NCBI RefSeq assembly: GCF_003234655.2
Contig: NZ_CP126271.1
Coordinates: 2,914,001-2,978,000, forward strand
Direction: 5' to 3'
DNA from: Curtobacterium sp. MCLR17_007
Lineage (GTDB): Bacteria > Actinomycetota > Actinomycetes > Actinomycetales > Microbacteriaceae
Length of the DNA: 64,000 bases
Position 1 is the first letter of the stretch, and each line of letters starts with the position of its first letter. Below are positions 1 to 8,776 of this stretch, one piece after another. A model generated the notes under the pieces. The model saw only the letters and a list, made by a program, of their open reading frames with translations. It was not told the DNA's origin and searched no databases. The translations under genes and the position numbers were made by a program.

Positions 1-414
1 CTGGCCCTGGGCCGGGTCGTTGTCGGCCCCGATGGCGAGCACGTTGAAGGCACCGTCGGTCGAGGCGCCGTCCCCGATGTCAACGGCACGCTGCTGGAAA
101 CCGTGTCCGACGTCGTAGGCGGCATAGGCGGAGAGCGACGTGGCACTGGCGACGGCCACCGCAGCCGCGAGCCCCACACCGGTCGCCAGGCGCCTCGCCC
201 CGAGCGGACCACGCCCACGACCGTGGCGCGCCCCGCTCACGCGGTACCCCGGTCCGGAGACGACGGACGGCCGACGGCGTGCGTCGAGCAGGTCGTCGAA
301 CGATCCTCCGGTTGCCCTGCCGGTGGACGTCGAGCCGGTCGACGACGGACTGGACACCGACGGGCTGGATGGTGACGTGGCGCGGTTTCGGTACGGACCG
401 TCGGGATCGGTCAC
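1..414 (-). CDS. LCP (LytR-CpsA-Psr) family protein, N-terminal part
   Basis: The window edge cuts this gene after about 138 codons. The readable part has a polar, Ser/Pro/Arg-rich cytoplasmic tail of about 75 residues, one transmembrane helix (roughly residues 76-98, rich in Ala and Val) and then FNVLAIGADND, which matches the opening of the LCP catalytic domain (usually NxLLxGxDxR). Known LCP enzymes move glycopolymers such as teichoic acid or arabinogalactan from lipid carriers onto peptidoglycan, outside the membrane. The GTG start at 414 follows the strong ribosome site GGAGGGA by about 7 bases. The catalytic domain lies outside the window, so family membership rests on topology plus this one motif. 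Confidence 0.72.
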   Translation of the reverse strand, partial: MTDPDGPYRNRATSPSSPSVSSPSSTGSTSTGRATGGSFDDLLDARRRPSVVSGPGYRVSGARHGRGRGPLGARRLATGVGLAAAVAVASATSLSAYAAYDVGHGFQQRAVDIGDGASTDGAFNVLAIGADNDPAQGQ

Positions 415-548
415 GGGCGGACTCCCTCCGAGCGACCTGCGGACCGGCCACTCGCGGGGGGACGATACCCGAGACGGTGCGAACGGACCGGCAACCCGAT
501 CGGCTCGGCGTGCCCTGTTCGGGGGCCAGCGCTCGGATCACCCCCTGC

Positions 549-1349
549 TCACGCCGATTCCGCCGATCGGAACCGGTCCGGCAGCGCACTCAGGCAGGTG
601 CCGAGCTGGCGCACGAGCTGCCCACAGAGCACCAGGTCGTCCCGCTCGGCGGCGTCACGAGCACGGTCGAGCAGCCGGAGCCGCTGTCGGCGGTCGACGT
701 CCGCATCGATGCCGTTCGCCAGGGCCACGTCGTCGGTGTAGAAGACGTCGAGCACCGGACGCTGCGCCGCGAGCAGGTCCGCGCTGACCGAGGACCCGGC
801 CCGCCGCAGCAGCCACGCCGCGAGTTCGACGAAGGCCCCGGCTTCGGACAGGCAGTCGCGGATCCAGGCGGGGTCGAAGTGCTCGTCGGTGGCGCCCGTG
901 GTGGCCGGGGGTTCGGCGAGCATGCAACATCCGAGACGGATCCGTTCCTGCATCTGCTCGACCGACCACGGTGCGATGACGACGCCCACGTACCGCTGCA
1001 CCGACACCAGGCGGAGCGCTTCGAGCGGCACGAGGGCTTCGCGGACCGGGGTGCGCGACACACGCATGTCGTCGGCCAGCGCTTCGAGCCGGAGCCGCTG
1101 CCCTCGTCGGTACTCGCCCCGGAGGATCCGCTCCAGGAGCCGGAGGAACACCGCGTCGCGCAGCAGGCTGCGCGGGACGCCCAGCCCGTCGCGCTCCCGC
1201 TGCCCGAGCACAGCGGACGCTGTCGTCTCCCCGAACCCCATGGCACCAGCGTCACGCATGGCACCCGCGGCGCCCCCGGTGGTCGACCGATCCGTGGACG
1301 CCCGCGCGTCGCGCTGCCCTGTGGAGGACCGGACACCCGTCGACCGCAC
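549..1349 (-). CDS. GntR family transcriptional regulator
   Basis: The protein has a winged-helix domain of GntR type, with the motif LADDMRVSRTPVREAL around residues 91-106, followed by an all-helical effector domain of about 130 residues. Length and helix content fit the FCD/FadR-like branch, which senses small organic acids or sugars. The longest reading gives 266 residues from a GTG, but the first 30-36 residues are low-complexity; ATG codons at 1259 or 1241 are equally plausible starts and none has a clear ribosome site. The MFS transporter gene lies just upstream on the same strand, with a candidate operator between them, so this regulator may control that transporter. The effector is unknown. 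Confidence 0.8.
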   Translation of the reverse strand: MRSTGVRSSTGQRDARASTDRSTTGGAAGAMRDAGAMGFGETTASAVLGQRERDGLGVPRSLLRDAVFLRLLERILRGEYRRGQRLRLEALADDMRVSRTPVREALVPLEALRLVSVQRYVGVVIAPWSVEQMQERIRLGCCMLAEPPATTGATDEHFDPAWIRDCLSEAGAFVELAAWLLRRAGSSVSADLLAAQRPVLDVFYTDDVALANGIDADVDRRQRLRLLDRARDAAERDDLVLCGQLVRQLGTCLSALPDRFRSAESA

Positions 1350-1462
1350 GTCGCCCGGAGGGCCCCGCGATCACCCCGTCTCGCATCACTGCACTCCCGC
1401 TGTCGTGACCCCCGGCGGAGGTCGATGGAGTCAGCGTTGCAGGCCGGGACCCTCACTGCTAA

Positions 1463-1482
1463 ACATTCGGTATTCCGGATGT
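1463..1482. promoter_or_regulatory. Candidate GntR operator
   Basis: Two 8-base arms (ACATTCGG and CCGGATGT, one mismatch) flank TATT. The site abuts the stop codon of the MFS gene and lies upstream of the GntR gene. FadR/FCD-type regulators typically bind short palindromes of this size, so autoregulation is a reasonable inference. Confidence 0.35.
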
Positions 1483-2945
1483 CAGCGCTTCGCGTCTTCC
1501 TTCTTCACGATGACCGAGAGCGGCTGCGTGACGTCCTCCAGCCCCTTCCGCGCGGCGTCGACACCGAAGATCAGCGCCACGACCCCGCCGACGATCATGA
1601 TGCCGGCACCGAGCAGGTAGCCCCAGAAGAGCGGCTCACGCGAGGACCCGTCGCCGATGAGCGCGCCGTAGATGAGCGGTGCGATCGCGCCGAAGATCTG
1701 GGCCAGCGCGAAGAAGTACGAGATCGCCTGCGACCGCAGCTCGAGCGGGAAGATCTCGCTCACGGTCAGGTAGGCGCTCGACGCCCCCGCCGAGGCGAAG
1801 AAGAACGAGATGCACCAGAAGACGACCTGCACGGTGGCGGTGATGGCGTCGGCCTGGAACAGGAACGCCGAGACAGCGAGCACCAGTCCGGAGATCAGGT
1901 AGGTGCTGAAGATCATCTGTCGACGGCCCCACGTGTCGAACAACCGCCCGAGCAGGATCGGCCCGAGCAGGTTGCCGATCGCGAACGGGAAGAAGTACAC
2001 GGCGGTCTCCGAGGTCTTCAGCCCGAAGAAGTTCGTGAGCACGAGTGCGTACGTGAAGAAGATCGCGTTGTACAGGAACGCCTGCGTGATCATCATCGTG
2101 GCGCCGACCAGCGTGCGCGTCGGGTACTGCTGGAACAGCACCTTGACGATCGTGGTGAAGCGCACGTTGTCCATCGGGGTGACGGTCATCGCCTTGGAGT
2201 CGTCGACCTTCTCGAGCGGCTTGCCGGACTCCCGCTCGACCTCGGCCTCGATGCGCGAGACCGTGGCGTCGGCCTCTTCCTCGCGGCCGTGCGTCATGAG
2301 CCACCGCGGACTCTCGGGGATGTGCCGCCGCAGGAAGATGATCGCGATGCCGAGCACCGGGCCGAGGAAGAACCCGATCCGCCACCCGATGTTCTCCGCG
2401 AAGTGCGCGGTGTCGAGCAGGTAGATGTTCGCGAAGGCGCCGAGCGCGGCACCGCCCCAGTAGGTGCCGTTGATGGCGATGTCGACGTGCCCGCGGTACT
2501 TCGCCGGGATCAGCTCATCGATCGCCGAGTTGATCGCGGCGTACTCGCCGCCGATGCCCAGGCCCGCGATGAAGCGGAACACGGCGAGGAACCAGTAGTC
2601 CTGCGCGAACCCCGCGATGCCCGAACCGATGAGGTAGATGGCCAGCGTCAGGATGAAGAGCTTGCGGCGCCCGAGCCGGTCGGACAACCGCCCGAAGACG
2701 ACGGCACCGATGACCTGTCCGAACAGGTAGACCGTGCCGAGCGACGTCACCTGCTGCGTCGACAGGTTCAGGTCCGCCTGGAACCCGGCGTTCGAGACGA
2801 TCTGGATCTCGAGCCCGTCCAGGATCCACGAGATGCCGAGTCCCACCACGACACTCCAGTGGAACCGCGTCCACGGCAGCCGGTCCATCCTCGCCGGCAC
2901 CAGGCTCCTGACCTGTCCGTCCTGCAACCCGTTCGCGGTCGTCAT
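1482..2945 (-). CDS. MFS transporter, sugar-porter-like
   Basis: This 487-residue integral membrane protein has the 12-helix layout of the major facilitator superfamily. The loop between helices 2 and 3 carries GRLSDRLGRR, the GxxxDRxGRR signature, and a related motif (GRLFDTWGRR) is repeated in the second half. PESPRWL after helix 6 is typical of sugar porters and metabolite:proton symporters. A charged central loop follows (about residues 215-260). The ATG at 2945 is chosen over an upstream GTG because GAGGAG lies 8 bases before it. The substrate cannot be read from sequence; the adjacent GntR gene suggests an inducible carbon source. Confidence 0.88.
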   Translation of the reverse strand: MTTANGLQDGQVRSLVPARMDRLPWTRFHWSVVVGLGISWILDGLEIQIVSNAGFQADLNLSTQQVTSLGTVYLFGQVIGAVVFGRLSDRLGRRKLFILTLAIYLIGSGIAGFAQDYWFLAVFRFIAGLGIGGEYAAINSAIDELIPAKYRGHVDIAINGTYWGGAALGAFANIYLLDTAHFAENIGWRIGFFLGPVLGIAIIFLRRHIPESPRWLMTHGREEEADATVSRIEAEVERESGKPLEKVDDSKAMTVTPMDNVRFTTIVKVLFQQYPTRTLVGATMMITQAFLYNAIFFTYALVLTNFFGLKTSETAVYFFPFAIGNLLGPILLGRLFDTWGRRQMIFSTYLISGLVLAVSAFLFQADAITATVQVVFWCISFFFASAGASSAYLTVSEIFPLELRSQAISYFFALAQIFGAIAPLIYGALIGDGSSREPLFWGYLLGAGIMIVGGVVALIFGVDAARKGLEDVTQPLSVIVKKEDAKR

Positions 2946-3232
2946 CGCGTCCTGCTCCTCACCCGCCGGAGCTCCGACGCCCGGCACAGATGGAGAACGT
3001 ACGCCCGGATCGCCGCGGTCGTTCCCGGGCGGAACGAGACGGGCCGGACACGGCGGCCGGTGGACCGGCGCGGAGCCGGATCCCCCTATCCAGATCCGGC
3101 TCCGTCGCCGGTGGCGGGCCGACGGCGTGCTGCTCGTCCGGTCGGACCCTGTCCAGCATCATCGCGGCTGCCAGGGCCAGAGACAAGTGTCACGGTGGAA
3201 CGACACGGGACCGTGATCAGTACCGTGGCAGC
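2946..3232. promoter_or_regulatory. Divergent promoter region with two inverted repeats
   Basis: This 287-base gap separates the MFS gene and the MetE-like gene. It contains an 11-base perfect stem at 3072-3082/3093-3103 (GGAGCCGGATC and its complement, 10-base loop) and a 7-base inverted repeat (TCACGGT/ACCGTGA) at 3190-3216, immediately before the MetE-like -10 box. The second could be an operator. I see no coding potential here. Confidence 0.45.
3221..3226 (+). promoter_or_regulatory. -10 box TACCGT, leaderless
   Basis: Six bases separate this hexamer from the GTG start at 3233, so transcription should begin at or next to the start codon. Confidence 0.5.
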
Positions 3233-4432
3233 GTGCCGATCCAGAGTCCGACCGACCGCATCCTGACGACCCACACCGGCTCGCTCCCCCGGACCCCCGA
3301 GCTCAGCGCGCTGCTGGTGGCCCGCGACCAGGGCAAGCCGTACGACCACGACGCCCTGCGCGAGGAGACGGCGGCGGTCCTGGCCCGCACGGTCGACGCG
3401 CAGCTCGACGCCGGCATCGACGTGGTGAACGACGGCGAGGTCCCGCGGGTCGGCTTCTCGACCTACATCCGCGAACGCCTGACCGGCTTCGGCGGTGTCG
3501 GGCACCGCAAGCCGACCCTGGACTCGCTGAAGTTCCCGGACTACGCGGCCTTCCAGGCGAAGCAAATCGACGAGGGCGCCGAGTTCGCCCGGGTCTGGGA
3601 CACCCCGGTCGCGCAGGGGCTGCTGCAGTACGACCAGGAGCGGGCCGGCATCCGCGAGGACCTCGACGGCTTCGCGCGCGAACTCGACCGCAACGCCGCC
3701 GCGGGCCGCACCCCCGCCGGCACCTTCATCTCGGCAGCGACACCGGGCATCGTCGCCACGACGCTGCTCCTCGACGACGCCAACCCGCACTACGCCGACC
3801 ACCGCGAGTACGTCTTCGCGCTCGCCGAGCAGCTCCGCGTCGAGTACGAGGAGATCGTCGCGCGCGGGCACGTGCTGCAGCTCGACGCCCCGGACCTGGC
3901 GATGGAGCGCGTGATCCACTTCGGCGACGCGAGCCTCGACGAGTTCCTGGCCGCGGTCGACCTGCACGTCGACGCGCTCAACCACGCGTTGCGGAACATC
4001 CCGAAGGAGCAGACCCGCCTGCACGTCTGCTACGGCAACTGGCAGGGCCCGCACCAGGACGACGTGCCGGTCGACGTGCTGCTGCCGCACCTGTACCGCG
4101 CCGAGGTCGGTGCCTTCAGCATCCCGTTCGGCAACCCCCGGCACGCACACGAGTTCCCGGCGTTCCGCGACCTGCCGCTGCCGGACGGCGCCGTGCTCGT
4201 CCCCGGAGTCATCGACGTGACGACGAACTACCTGGAGCACCCGCAGCTCGTCGCGAACCGCATCGTCGAAGCGGCCGAAGCAGTCGGCGACCCGACCCGC
4301 GTCGTGGCCGGCACCGACTGCGGGCTCGCGACGTTCGCGAGCTACGAGTTCGTCGCGACGGACGTCGCGTGGGCGAAGCTCCGCGCGCTCACCGAGGGCG
4401 CGGAGATCGCGAGCAAGCGCCTGTTCGGCTGA
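3233..4432 (+). CDS. MetE C-terminal-like (cobalamin-independent methionine synthase family) protein
   Basis: The 399-residue protein is a single TIM-barrel unit like the C-terminal half of MetE, opening with ILTTHTGSLPR. Metal-ligand candidates are visible: HVC in LHVCYGNWQGPH and the late Cys in GTDCGLATF, matching the Zn(His/Cys) site that activates a thiol for methyl or alkyl transfer. It lacks MetE's N-terminal barrel, so it resembles stand-alone family members (epoxyalkane:CoM transferase-like and uncharacterised homologues) whose donor or acceptor is often unknown. The GTG start is chosen because it aligns with the conserved N-terminus and lies 6 bases after a -10 box. It is transcribed divergently from the MFS gene. 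Confidence 0.82.
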   Translation: MPIQSPTDRILTTHTGSLPRTPELSALLVARDQGKPYDHDALREETAAVLARTVDAQLDAGIDVVNDGEVPRVGFSTYIRERLTGFGGVGHRKPTLDSLKFPDYAAFQAKQIDEGAEFARVWDTPVAQGLLQYDQERAGIREDLDGFARELDRNAAAGRTPAGTFISAATPGIVATTLLLDDANPHYADHREYVFALAEQLRVEYEEIVARGHVLQLDAPDLAMERVIHFGDASLDEFLAAVDLHVDALNHALRNIPKEQTRLHVCYGNWQGPHQDDVPVDVLLPHLYRAEVGAFSIPFGNPRHAHEFPAFRDLPLPDGAVLVPGVIDVTTNYLEHPQLVANRIVEAAEAVGDPTRVVAGTDCGLATFASYEFVATDVAWAKLRALTEGAEIASKRLFG

Positions 4433-4441
4433 CGCCGAGGT

Positions 4442-4486
4442 CGGATGGGAGGCCCGGTGCCAGCTGGCACCGATCCTCCCGTCCGC
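4442..4486. terminator. GGAGGCCCGG-type hairpin
   Basis: CGGATGGGAGG and CCTCCCGTCCG form the outer arms, with the inner perfect palindrome GGTGCCAGCTGGCACC between them. It begins 10 bases after the MetE-like stop codon and is a plausible terminator, belonging to the palindrome family found at several gene ends in this window. Confidence 0.6.
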
Positions 4487-4504
4487 GCTGTCGGTGCGCA
4501 GGCG

Positions 4505-4510
4505 TAGCGT
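4505..4510 (+). promoter_or_regulatory. -10 box TAGCGT, leaderless
   Basis: Seven bases lie between this box and the GTG at 4518, which decides that start over the GTG at 4494. Confidence 0.5.
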
Positions 4511-4517
4511 CGGAGAC

Positions 4518-5903
4518 GTGACCCGACCAACCATCCGAACGGTCGGCGAGCTCCGCACCTCTGGTCACGTCCAGAAGACGGTCCGCGCCGAGATCCGCGA
4601 CAACCTGCTGACCGCCCTGCGAGCGGGCACCGACCCCTGGCCCGGCCTGCACGGCTTCGAGACCACGGTGATCCCCCAGCTCGAACGAGCCCTGATCGCC
4701 GGCCACGACGTGGTCCTGCTCGGCGAACGCGGCCAGGGCAAGACCCGCCTGCTCCGCACCCTGCAGGGTCTGCTCGACGAGTGGACCCCCGTGATCGCCG
4801 GCTCCGAACTCGGCGAGCACCCCTTCGAGCCCATCACCACGGCCAGCATCCGGCGGGCGCAGGAACTCGGCGACGCGATGCCGGTCGAGTGGTGGCACCG
4901 CGACGGCCGCTACGTCGAGAAGCTCGCGACCCCGGACACCAGCGTCGCGGACCTGATCGGCGACGTCGACCCGATGAAGGTCGCCGAGGGGCGCAGCCTG
5001 GGTGACCCCGAGACCATCCACTTCGGGCTGATCCCCCGCGCGCACCGCGGCATCGTCGCGATCAACGAGCTCCCGGACCTGGCCGAACGCATCCAGGTCG
5101 CGATGCTCAACGTGATGGAAGAGCGTGACGTGCAGATCCGCGGCTACGTGCTGCGGCTGCCGCTCGACGTGCTCGTCGTGGCCAGCGCCAACCCCGAGGA
5201 CTACACCAACCGCGGCCGGATCATCACGCCGCTCAAGGACCGCTTCGGCGCCGAGATCCGCACGCACTACCCGATCGAGCTCGAGGACGAGATCGCCGTC
5301 ATCCGGCAAGAGGCACAGCTCACGGCGGACGTCCCGGACGCCCTGGTCGAGATCCTCGCCCGCTTCACCCGGGCACTGCGCGAGTCCAGCGCGGTCGACC
5401 AGCGCAGCGGCGTCAGCGCACGCTTCTCGATCGCCGGCGCCGAGACCGTCTCCGCCGCCGCCGTGCACCGTGCGGCGCGGCAGGGCGAGTCCGAAGCGGT
5501 CGCCCGGCCGATCGACCTCGAGACCGCGGTCGACGTCCTCGGCGGCAAGATCGAGTTCGAGTCCGGCGAAGAGGACCGGGCCGACGAGGTCCTCGAGCAC
5601 CTGCTCCGCACCGCCACGGCCGAGACGGTCCGTTCCCGGCTCCGGGGGCTCGACCTCGCGCAGCTCATCGAGGCCCTCGACGGCGGCACGATGGTCACCA
5701 CGGGCGAGCAGGTCTCCGCGCGGGCGTTCCTCGAGGGCCTGCCGTCGCTCGGCGAGTCCGACCTGTACGACCGGATCTGCGAACGACTCGGCGCCACGAA
5801 CGACGGCGAGCGGGCCGGCGCGATCGAGCTCGCGCTCGAAGGGCTGTTCCTCGCGCGCAAGATCAGCAAGGAGTCCGGCGGGGGCGAAGCCGTCTATGGC
5901 TAG
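4518..5903 (+). CDS. AAA+ ATPase, magnesium-chelatase-I / MoxR-like
   Basis: The 461-residue protein carries an AAA+ module with Walker A GERGQGKT (about residues 76-83), a sensor-1 region in VVASANPEDYTN and a conserved stretch RGRIITPLKDRFG. The Walker B strand reads GIVAINELPDL, with Asn where the usual acidic residue stands before the catalytic Glu. In BchI/MoxR systems such ATPases remodel or load cofactor onto a partner with a VWA domain, and the next gene encodes one, overlapping by 8 bases. The pair is widespread in actinobacteria, often annotated as magnesium chelatase although no tetrapyrrole genes lie nearby. The target is unknown. Confidence 0.85.
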   Translation: MTRPTIRTVGELRTSGHVQKTVRAEIRDNLLTALRAGTDPWPGLHGFETTVIPQLERALIAGHDVVLLGERGQGKTRLLRTLQGLLDEWTPVIAGSELGEHPFEPITTASIRRAQELGDAMPVEWWHRDGRYVEKLATPDTSVADLIGDVDPMKVAEGRSLGDPETIHFGLIPRAHRGIVAINELPDLAERIQVAMLNVMEERDVQIRGYVLRLPLDVLVVASANPEDYTNRGRIITPLKDRFGAEIRTHYPIELEDEIAVIRQEAQLTADVPDALVEILARFTRALRESSAVDQRSGVSARFSIAGAETVSAAAVHRAARQGESEAVARPIDLETAVDVLGGKIEFESGEEDRADEVLEHLLRTATAETVRSRLRGLDLAQLIEALDGGTMVTTGEQVSARAFLEGLPSLGESDLYDRICERLGATNDGERAGAIELALEGLFLARKISKESGGGEAVYG

Positions 5904-7941
5904 TCGGCAGAACCGACGCCTGTCGCGGGACACCCGCTACGGCCGCTACGCGGGCGGGCCGGACCCGCTCGCCCCGCCCGCCGACCTGTCCGAGGCGCTC
6001 GACGCCATCGGACAGGACGTCATGGCGGGGTACTCCCCCGAACGCGCGATGCGGGAGTTCCTGCGCCGCGGCGGTCGTGACCAGCGCGGACTCGACGACC
6101 TGGCGCGCCGGGTCGCCGAGAAGCGCCGTGAGCTCACGGCGAAGAACAACCTCGACGGCACCCTGCAGCAGGTCAAGCAGCTGCTCGACGAGGCTCTGCT
6201 CGCCGAACGCGGTCAGCTCGCGCGTGACACCGAGATCGAGGACGGCGACCGAGCCCTGGCCGAACTGCAGCTCGACAGCCTGCCCCCGTCGCCTGCCGCC
6301 GCGGTGAGCGAACTCGGCAGCTACGACTGGAAGAGCCCCACGGCGCGCCAGAAGTACGACGAGATCAAGGACCTGCTCGGCCGCGAGATGCTCGACCAGC
6401 GGTTCGCGGGGATGAAGCAGGCGCTCGAGAACGCCGATGACGACGACCGCGCCGACGTCCAGGCGATGATGCAGGACCTCAACCAGCTGCTCGAGGACCA
6501 CCGCGCCGGCACCGACTCGCAGGAGCAGTTCGACGAGTTCATGGCCAAGCACGGCGAGTACTTCCCGTCGGACCCGAAGAACGTCGACGAGCTCCTCGAC
6601 GACCTGGCCGCACGGTCGGCCGCCGCCCAGCGGATGCGCAACTCGATGACGCCCGAGCAGCGCGACGAGCTCGACGCCCTGGCGCAGCAGGCGTTCGGCT
6701 CCCCCGACCTGATGGGTGCGCTGTCCCAGCTCGACGGCAACCTCCGCGCGCTGCGCCCCGGTGAGGACTGGGGCGGTTCCGAGCGGATGGAGGGCGAGCA
6801 GGGGCTCGGGCTGGGCGACGGCACCGGCGTGTTCCAGGACATCGCGGACCTCGACTCCCTCGCCGAGCAACTGGCGCAGTCGGGTCCGGGGTCGGACATC
6901 GACGACCTCGACCTCGACTCCCTCGCCCGGCAGCTCGGCGCGGACGCGGCCGTCGACGCCCGCACCCTGCAGCAGCTCGAGAAGGCACTGCAGAACTCCG
7001 GCACGATGCGCCGCGGTGCCGACGGGCAGTTCAGGCTCACCCCGAAGGCGATGCGGCAGCTCGGCAAGAACCTGCTCAAGGACGTCGCGCAGAAGATGTC
7101 CGGCCGTCAGGGCGCGCGCGACCTGCGCCGGTCGGGTGCCGCGGGCGAGGCCTCCGGCGCGACACGTCAATGGGCGTTCGGCGACACCGAGCCGTGGGAC
7201 ATCCCCCGGACGATCACGAACGCCGTGACCCGCACCGCCTCGACCGGCCGCACCGGCGCGGGCGTGCGGCTGACGATCGACGACGTCGAGGTGCAGGAGA
7301 CCGAGGCCCGCACCCAGGCCGTGGTCGCGCTGCTCGTCGACACGTCGTTCTCGATGGCGATGGAGGACCGCTGGGTCCCCATGAAGCGCACGGCCCTGGC
7401 CCTGCACACGCTCATCTCCACCCGATTCCGCGGGGACGACCTGCAGCTCATCGCCTTCGGCCGCGAAGCCGAGGTGATGGACGTCGAACACCTCGTCGGG
7501 CTCGACGCGATGTGGGACAAGGGCACGAACCTGCACCACGCCCTGCTGCTGGCGAACCGGCACTTCCGCAAGCACCCGACGGCCCAGCCCGTGCTGCTCA
7601 TCGTCACGGACGGCGAACCGACCTCGCACCTCGAGCCGAACGGGCAGGTGTTCTTCAGCTACCCGCCCGACCCGATGACCATCGCGCTGAGCGTCCGCGA
7701 GCTCGAGAACGCCCACCGGCTCGGCGCCCAGACGACGTTCTTCCGGCTCGGCGACGACCCGGGGCTCGCGCGGTTCATCGACGGCATGGCCCGGCGCGTG
7801 GACGGCACCGTCACCGCGCCCGAGAACGACGACCTCGGCGTCGCGGTGGTGGGCTCGTACCTCGGCTCGCGTCGCGGTGGCGGGCTGTTCCGCGACGACG
7901 ACTGGGGCGGTTTCGGTAGTGCGTTCGGTCGATCCGGCTGA
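5896..7941 (+). CDS. VWA-domain protein, partner of the upstream AAA+ ATPase
   Basis: The 681-residue protein starts with an ATG inside the end of the ATPase gene (8-base overlap), so the two are translationally coupled. The first 460 residues are acidic and Asp/Gln/Leu-rich, predicted largely helical, with repeated LDSLA-type stretches. The C-terminal VWA domain has a complete metal-ion-dependent adhesion site: DTSFS at residues 482-486, Thr in KGTNLHHAL and Asp in IVTDGEPT. By analogy with BchI-BchD and MoxR-CoxE pairs, the VWA protein would bind the client and the ATPase would act on it. There is no signal peptide, so it is probably cytoplasmic. Confidence 0.85.
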   Translation: MASRQNRRLSRDTRYGRYAGGPDPLAPPADLSEALDAIGQDVMAGYSPERAMREFLRRGGRDQRGLDDLARRVAEKRRELTAKNNLDGTLQQVKQLLDEALLAERGQLARDTEIEDGDRALAELQLDSLPPSPAAAVSELGSYDWKSPTARQKYDEIKDLLGREMLDQRFAGMKQALENADDDDRADVQAMMQDLNQLLEDHRAGTDSQEQFDEFMAKHGEYFPSDPKNVDELLDDLAARSAAAQRMRNSMTPEQRDELDALAQQAFGSPDLMGALSQLDGNLRALRPGEDWGGSERMEGEQGLGLGDGTGVFQDIADLDSLAEQLAQSGPGSDIDDLDLDSLARQLGADAAVDARTLQQLEKALQNSGTMRRGADGQFRLTPKAMRQLGKNLLKDVAQKMSGRQGARDLRRSGAAGEASGATRQWAFGDTEPWDIPRTITNAVTRTASTGRTGAGVRLTIDDVEVQETEARTQAVVALLVDTSFSMAMEDRWVPMKRTALALHTLISTRFRGDDLQLIAFGREAEVMDVEHLVGLDAMWDKGTNLHHALLLANRHFRKHPTAQPVLLIVTDGEPTSHLEPNGQVFFSYPPDPMTIALSVRELENAHRLGAQTTFFRLGDDPGLARFIDGMARRVDGTVTAPENDDLGVAVVGSYLGSRRGGGLFRDDDWGGFGSAFGRSG

Positions 7942-7953
7942 CCCGACCGGATG

Positions 7954-7999
7954 ACGGACAGGAGGCCCGTGGCGGTACCGCCACGGGCCTCCTGTCCGT
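7954..7999. terminator. Perfect 46-base palindrome, bidirectional terminator
   Basis: Two 23-base arms (7954-7976 and 7977-7999) are exact reverse complements with no spacer, centred on GGTACC. It lies between converging genes ending at 7941 and 8012, so it would serve both. The arms contain ACAGGAGGCCCG, the core of the repeated hairpin family. Confidence 0.8.
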
Positions 8000-8011
8000 T
8001 CTGGACCGGTG

Positions 8012-8776
8012 TCAGAACAGTGGCCAGGGAACCGCCGAGCCGTACCCGGCCGGCGGCGGGAAGCTGCCGACGGCCGACAGGGCGGCGCAGCGCGCTTCGA
8101 GGTTGTCGATCTCGTCGACGGTCAGGTGCTCGGTGAGCGCCTCGCCCAGGTCACCGTGGAGTGCCGCGGTGACGCGGTCGATGCCGGCGAGCTCGTCCTC
8201 GGTGAGCGCCTCGCCGACCCAGCCCCACAGCACCGTGCGGAGCTTGTGTTCGACGTGGAAGGTGAGGCCGTGGTCGACGCCGTACCGGTGGCCGTCGGGC
8301 ATGGCCAGCACGTGGCCGCCCTTGCGGTCGGCGTTGTTGACGACGACGTCGAAGACCGCCATCCGCCGCAGGGCTGCCGTGTCCTCGTGCACCAGGGTGA
8401 CGGGTCGGTCGTGTTCGTCGATCGCCTCGAGGACGGTCCTGACGCCGGGCTGCTCCGCCTGGTCGGCGGGGACGACGTCGACGGCGTCCTGGTCGGGATC
8501 GACGTCCTGCCAGCGCTGCACCATGCCGCGTCCGAGCGGTCCGTCGCCCAACCAGGTGGGCGGGACGACGTGCCAGCCGAACGCCTCGGAGACCAGGAAC
8601 GCCGAGACCTCGCGGCCGGCGAGGGTGCCGTCCGGGAAGTCCCACAGCGGCTTCTCGCCGGCGACGGGCTTGTAGACGACCTCGTTGCCGTCGAGCTCGG
8701 CCAAGAAGGTGGCGTTCGAGGCCTCGCGGATGCGGGCGACGAGCTCCATGCCGCTCGTGTCTGCGGCTCCGCTCAT
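8012..8776 (-). CDS. SCO1664 family protein (PI3/4-kinase-like / HipA-like fold)
   Basis: This 254-residue protein matches the actinobacterial SCO1664 family. It has a lipid/protein-kinase-like core: an early Lys in EVVYKPVAGEKPLWDFP, the catalytic-loop-like VFDVVVNNADRKGGHVL (about residues 140-156) and a metal-binding GVDHGLTFH. These correspond to the Asp-x-x-x-x-Asn and Asp-His-Gly patterns of PI3/4-kinase and HipA enzymes. Its substrate is not known. It overlaps the DUF3090 gene by 4 bases and forms an operon with it and the phosphomutase-like gene; this trio is conserved in actinobacteria, often near mycothiol ligase mshC. Confidence 0.85.
   Translation of the reverse strand: MSGAADTSGMELVARIREASNATFLAELDGNEVVYKPVAGEKPLWDFPDGTLAGREVSAFLVSEAFGWHVVPPTWLGDGPLGRGMVQRWQDVDPDQDAVDVVPADQAEQPGVRTVLEAIDEHDRPVTLVHEDTAALRRMAVFDVVVNNADRKGGHVLAMPDGHRYGVDHGLTFHVEHKLRTVLWGWVGEALTEDELAGIDRVTAALHGDLGEALTEHLTVDEIDNLEARCAALSAVGSFPPPAGYGSAVPWPLF

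Noticed and set aside
279..3266. Long open frame across the GntR and MFS genes
   Set aside because: It is antisense to two clear genes, with high-GC codon bias in the wrong position and Arg/Pro/Gly-rich product. Such shadow frames are expected in this composition; the same holds for other large frames opposite or out of frame with recognised genes.
5125..7941. Longer N-terminus for the VWA protein
   Set aside because: The upstream part overlaps the AAA+ gene in another frame and has the Ser/Arg-rich composition of a shadow. The ATG at 5896 overlaps the upstream stop by 8 bases and matches the family.
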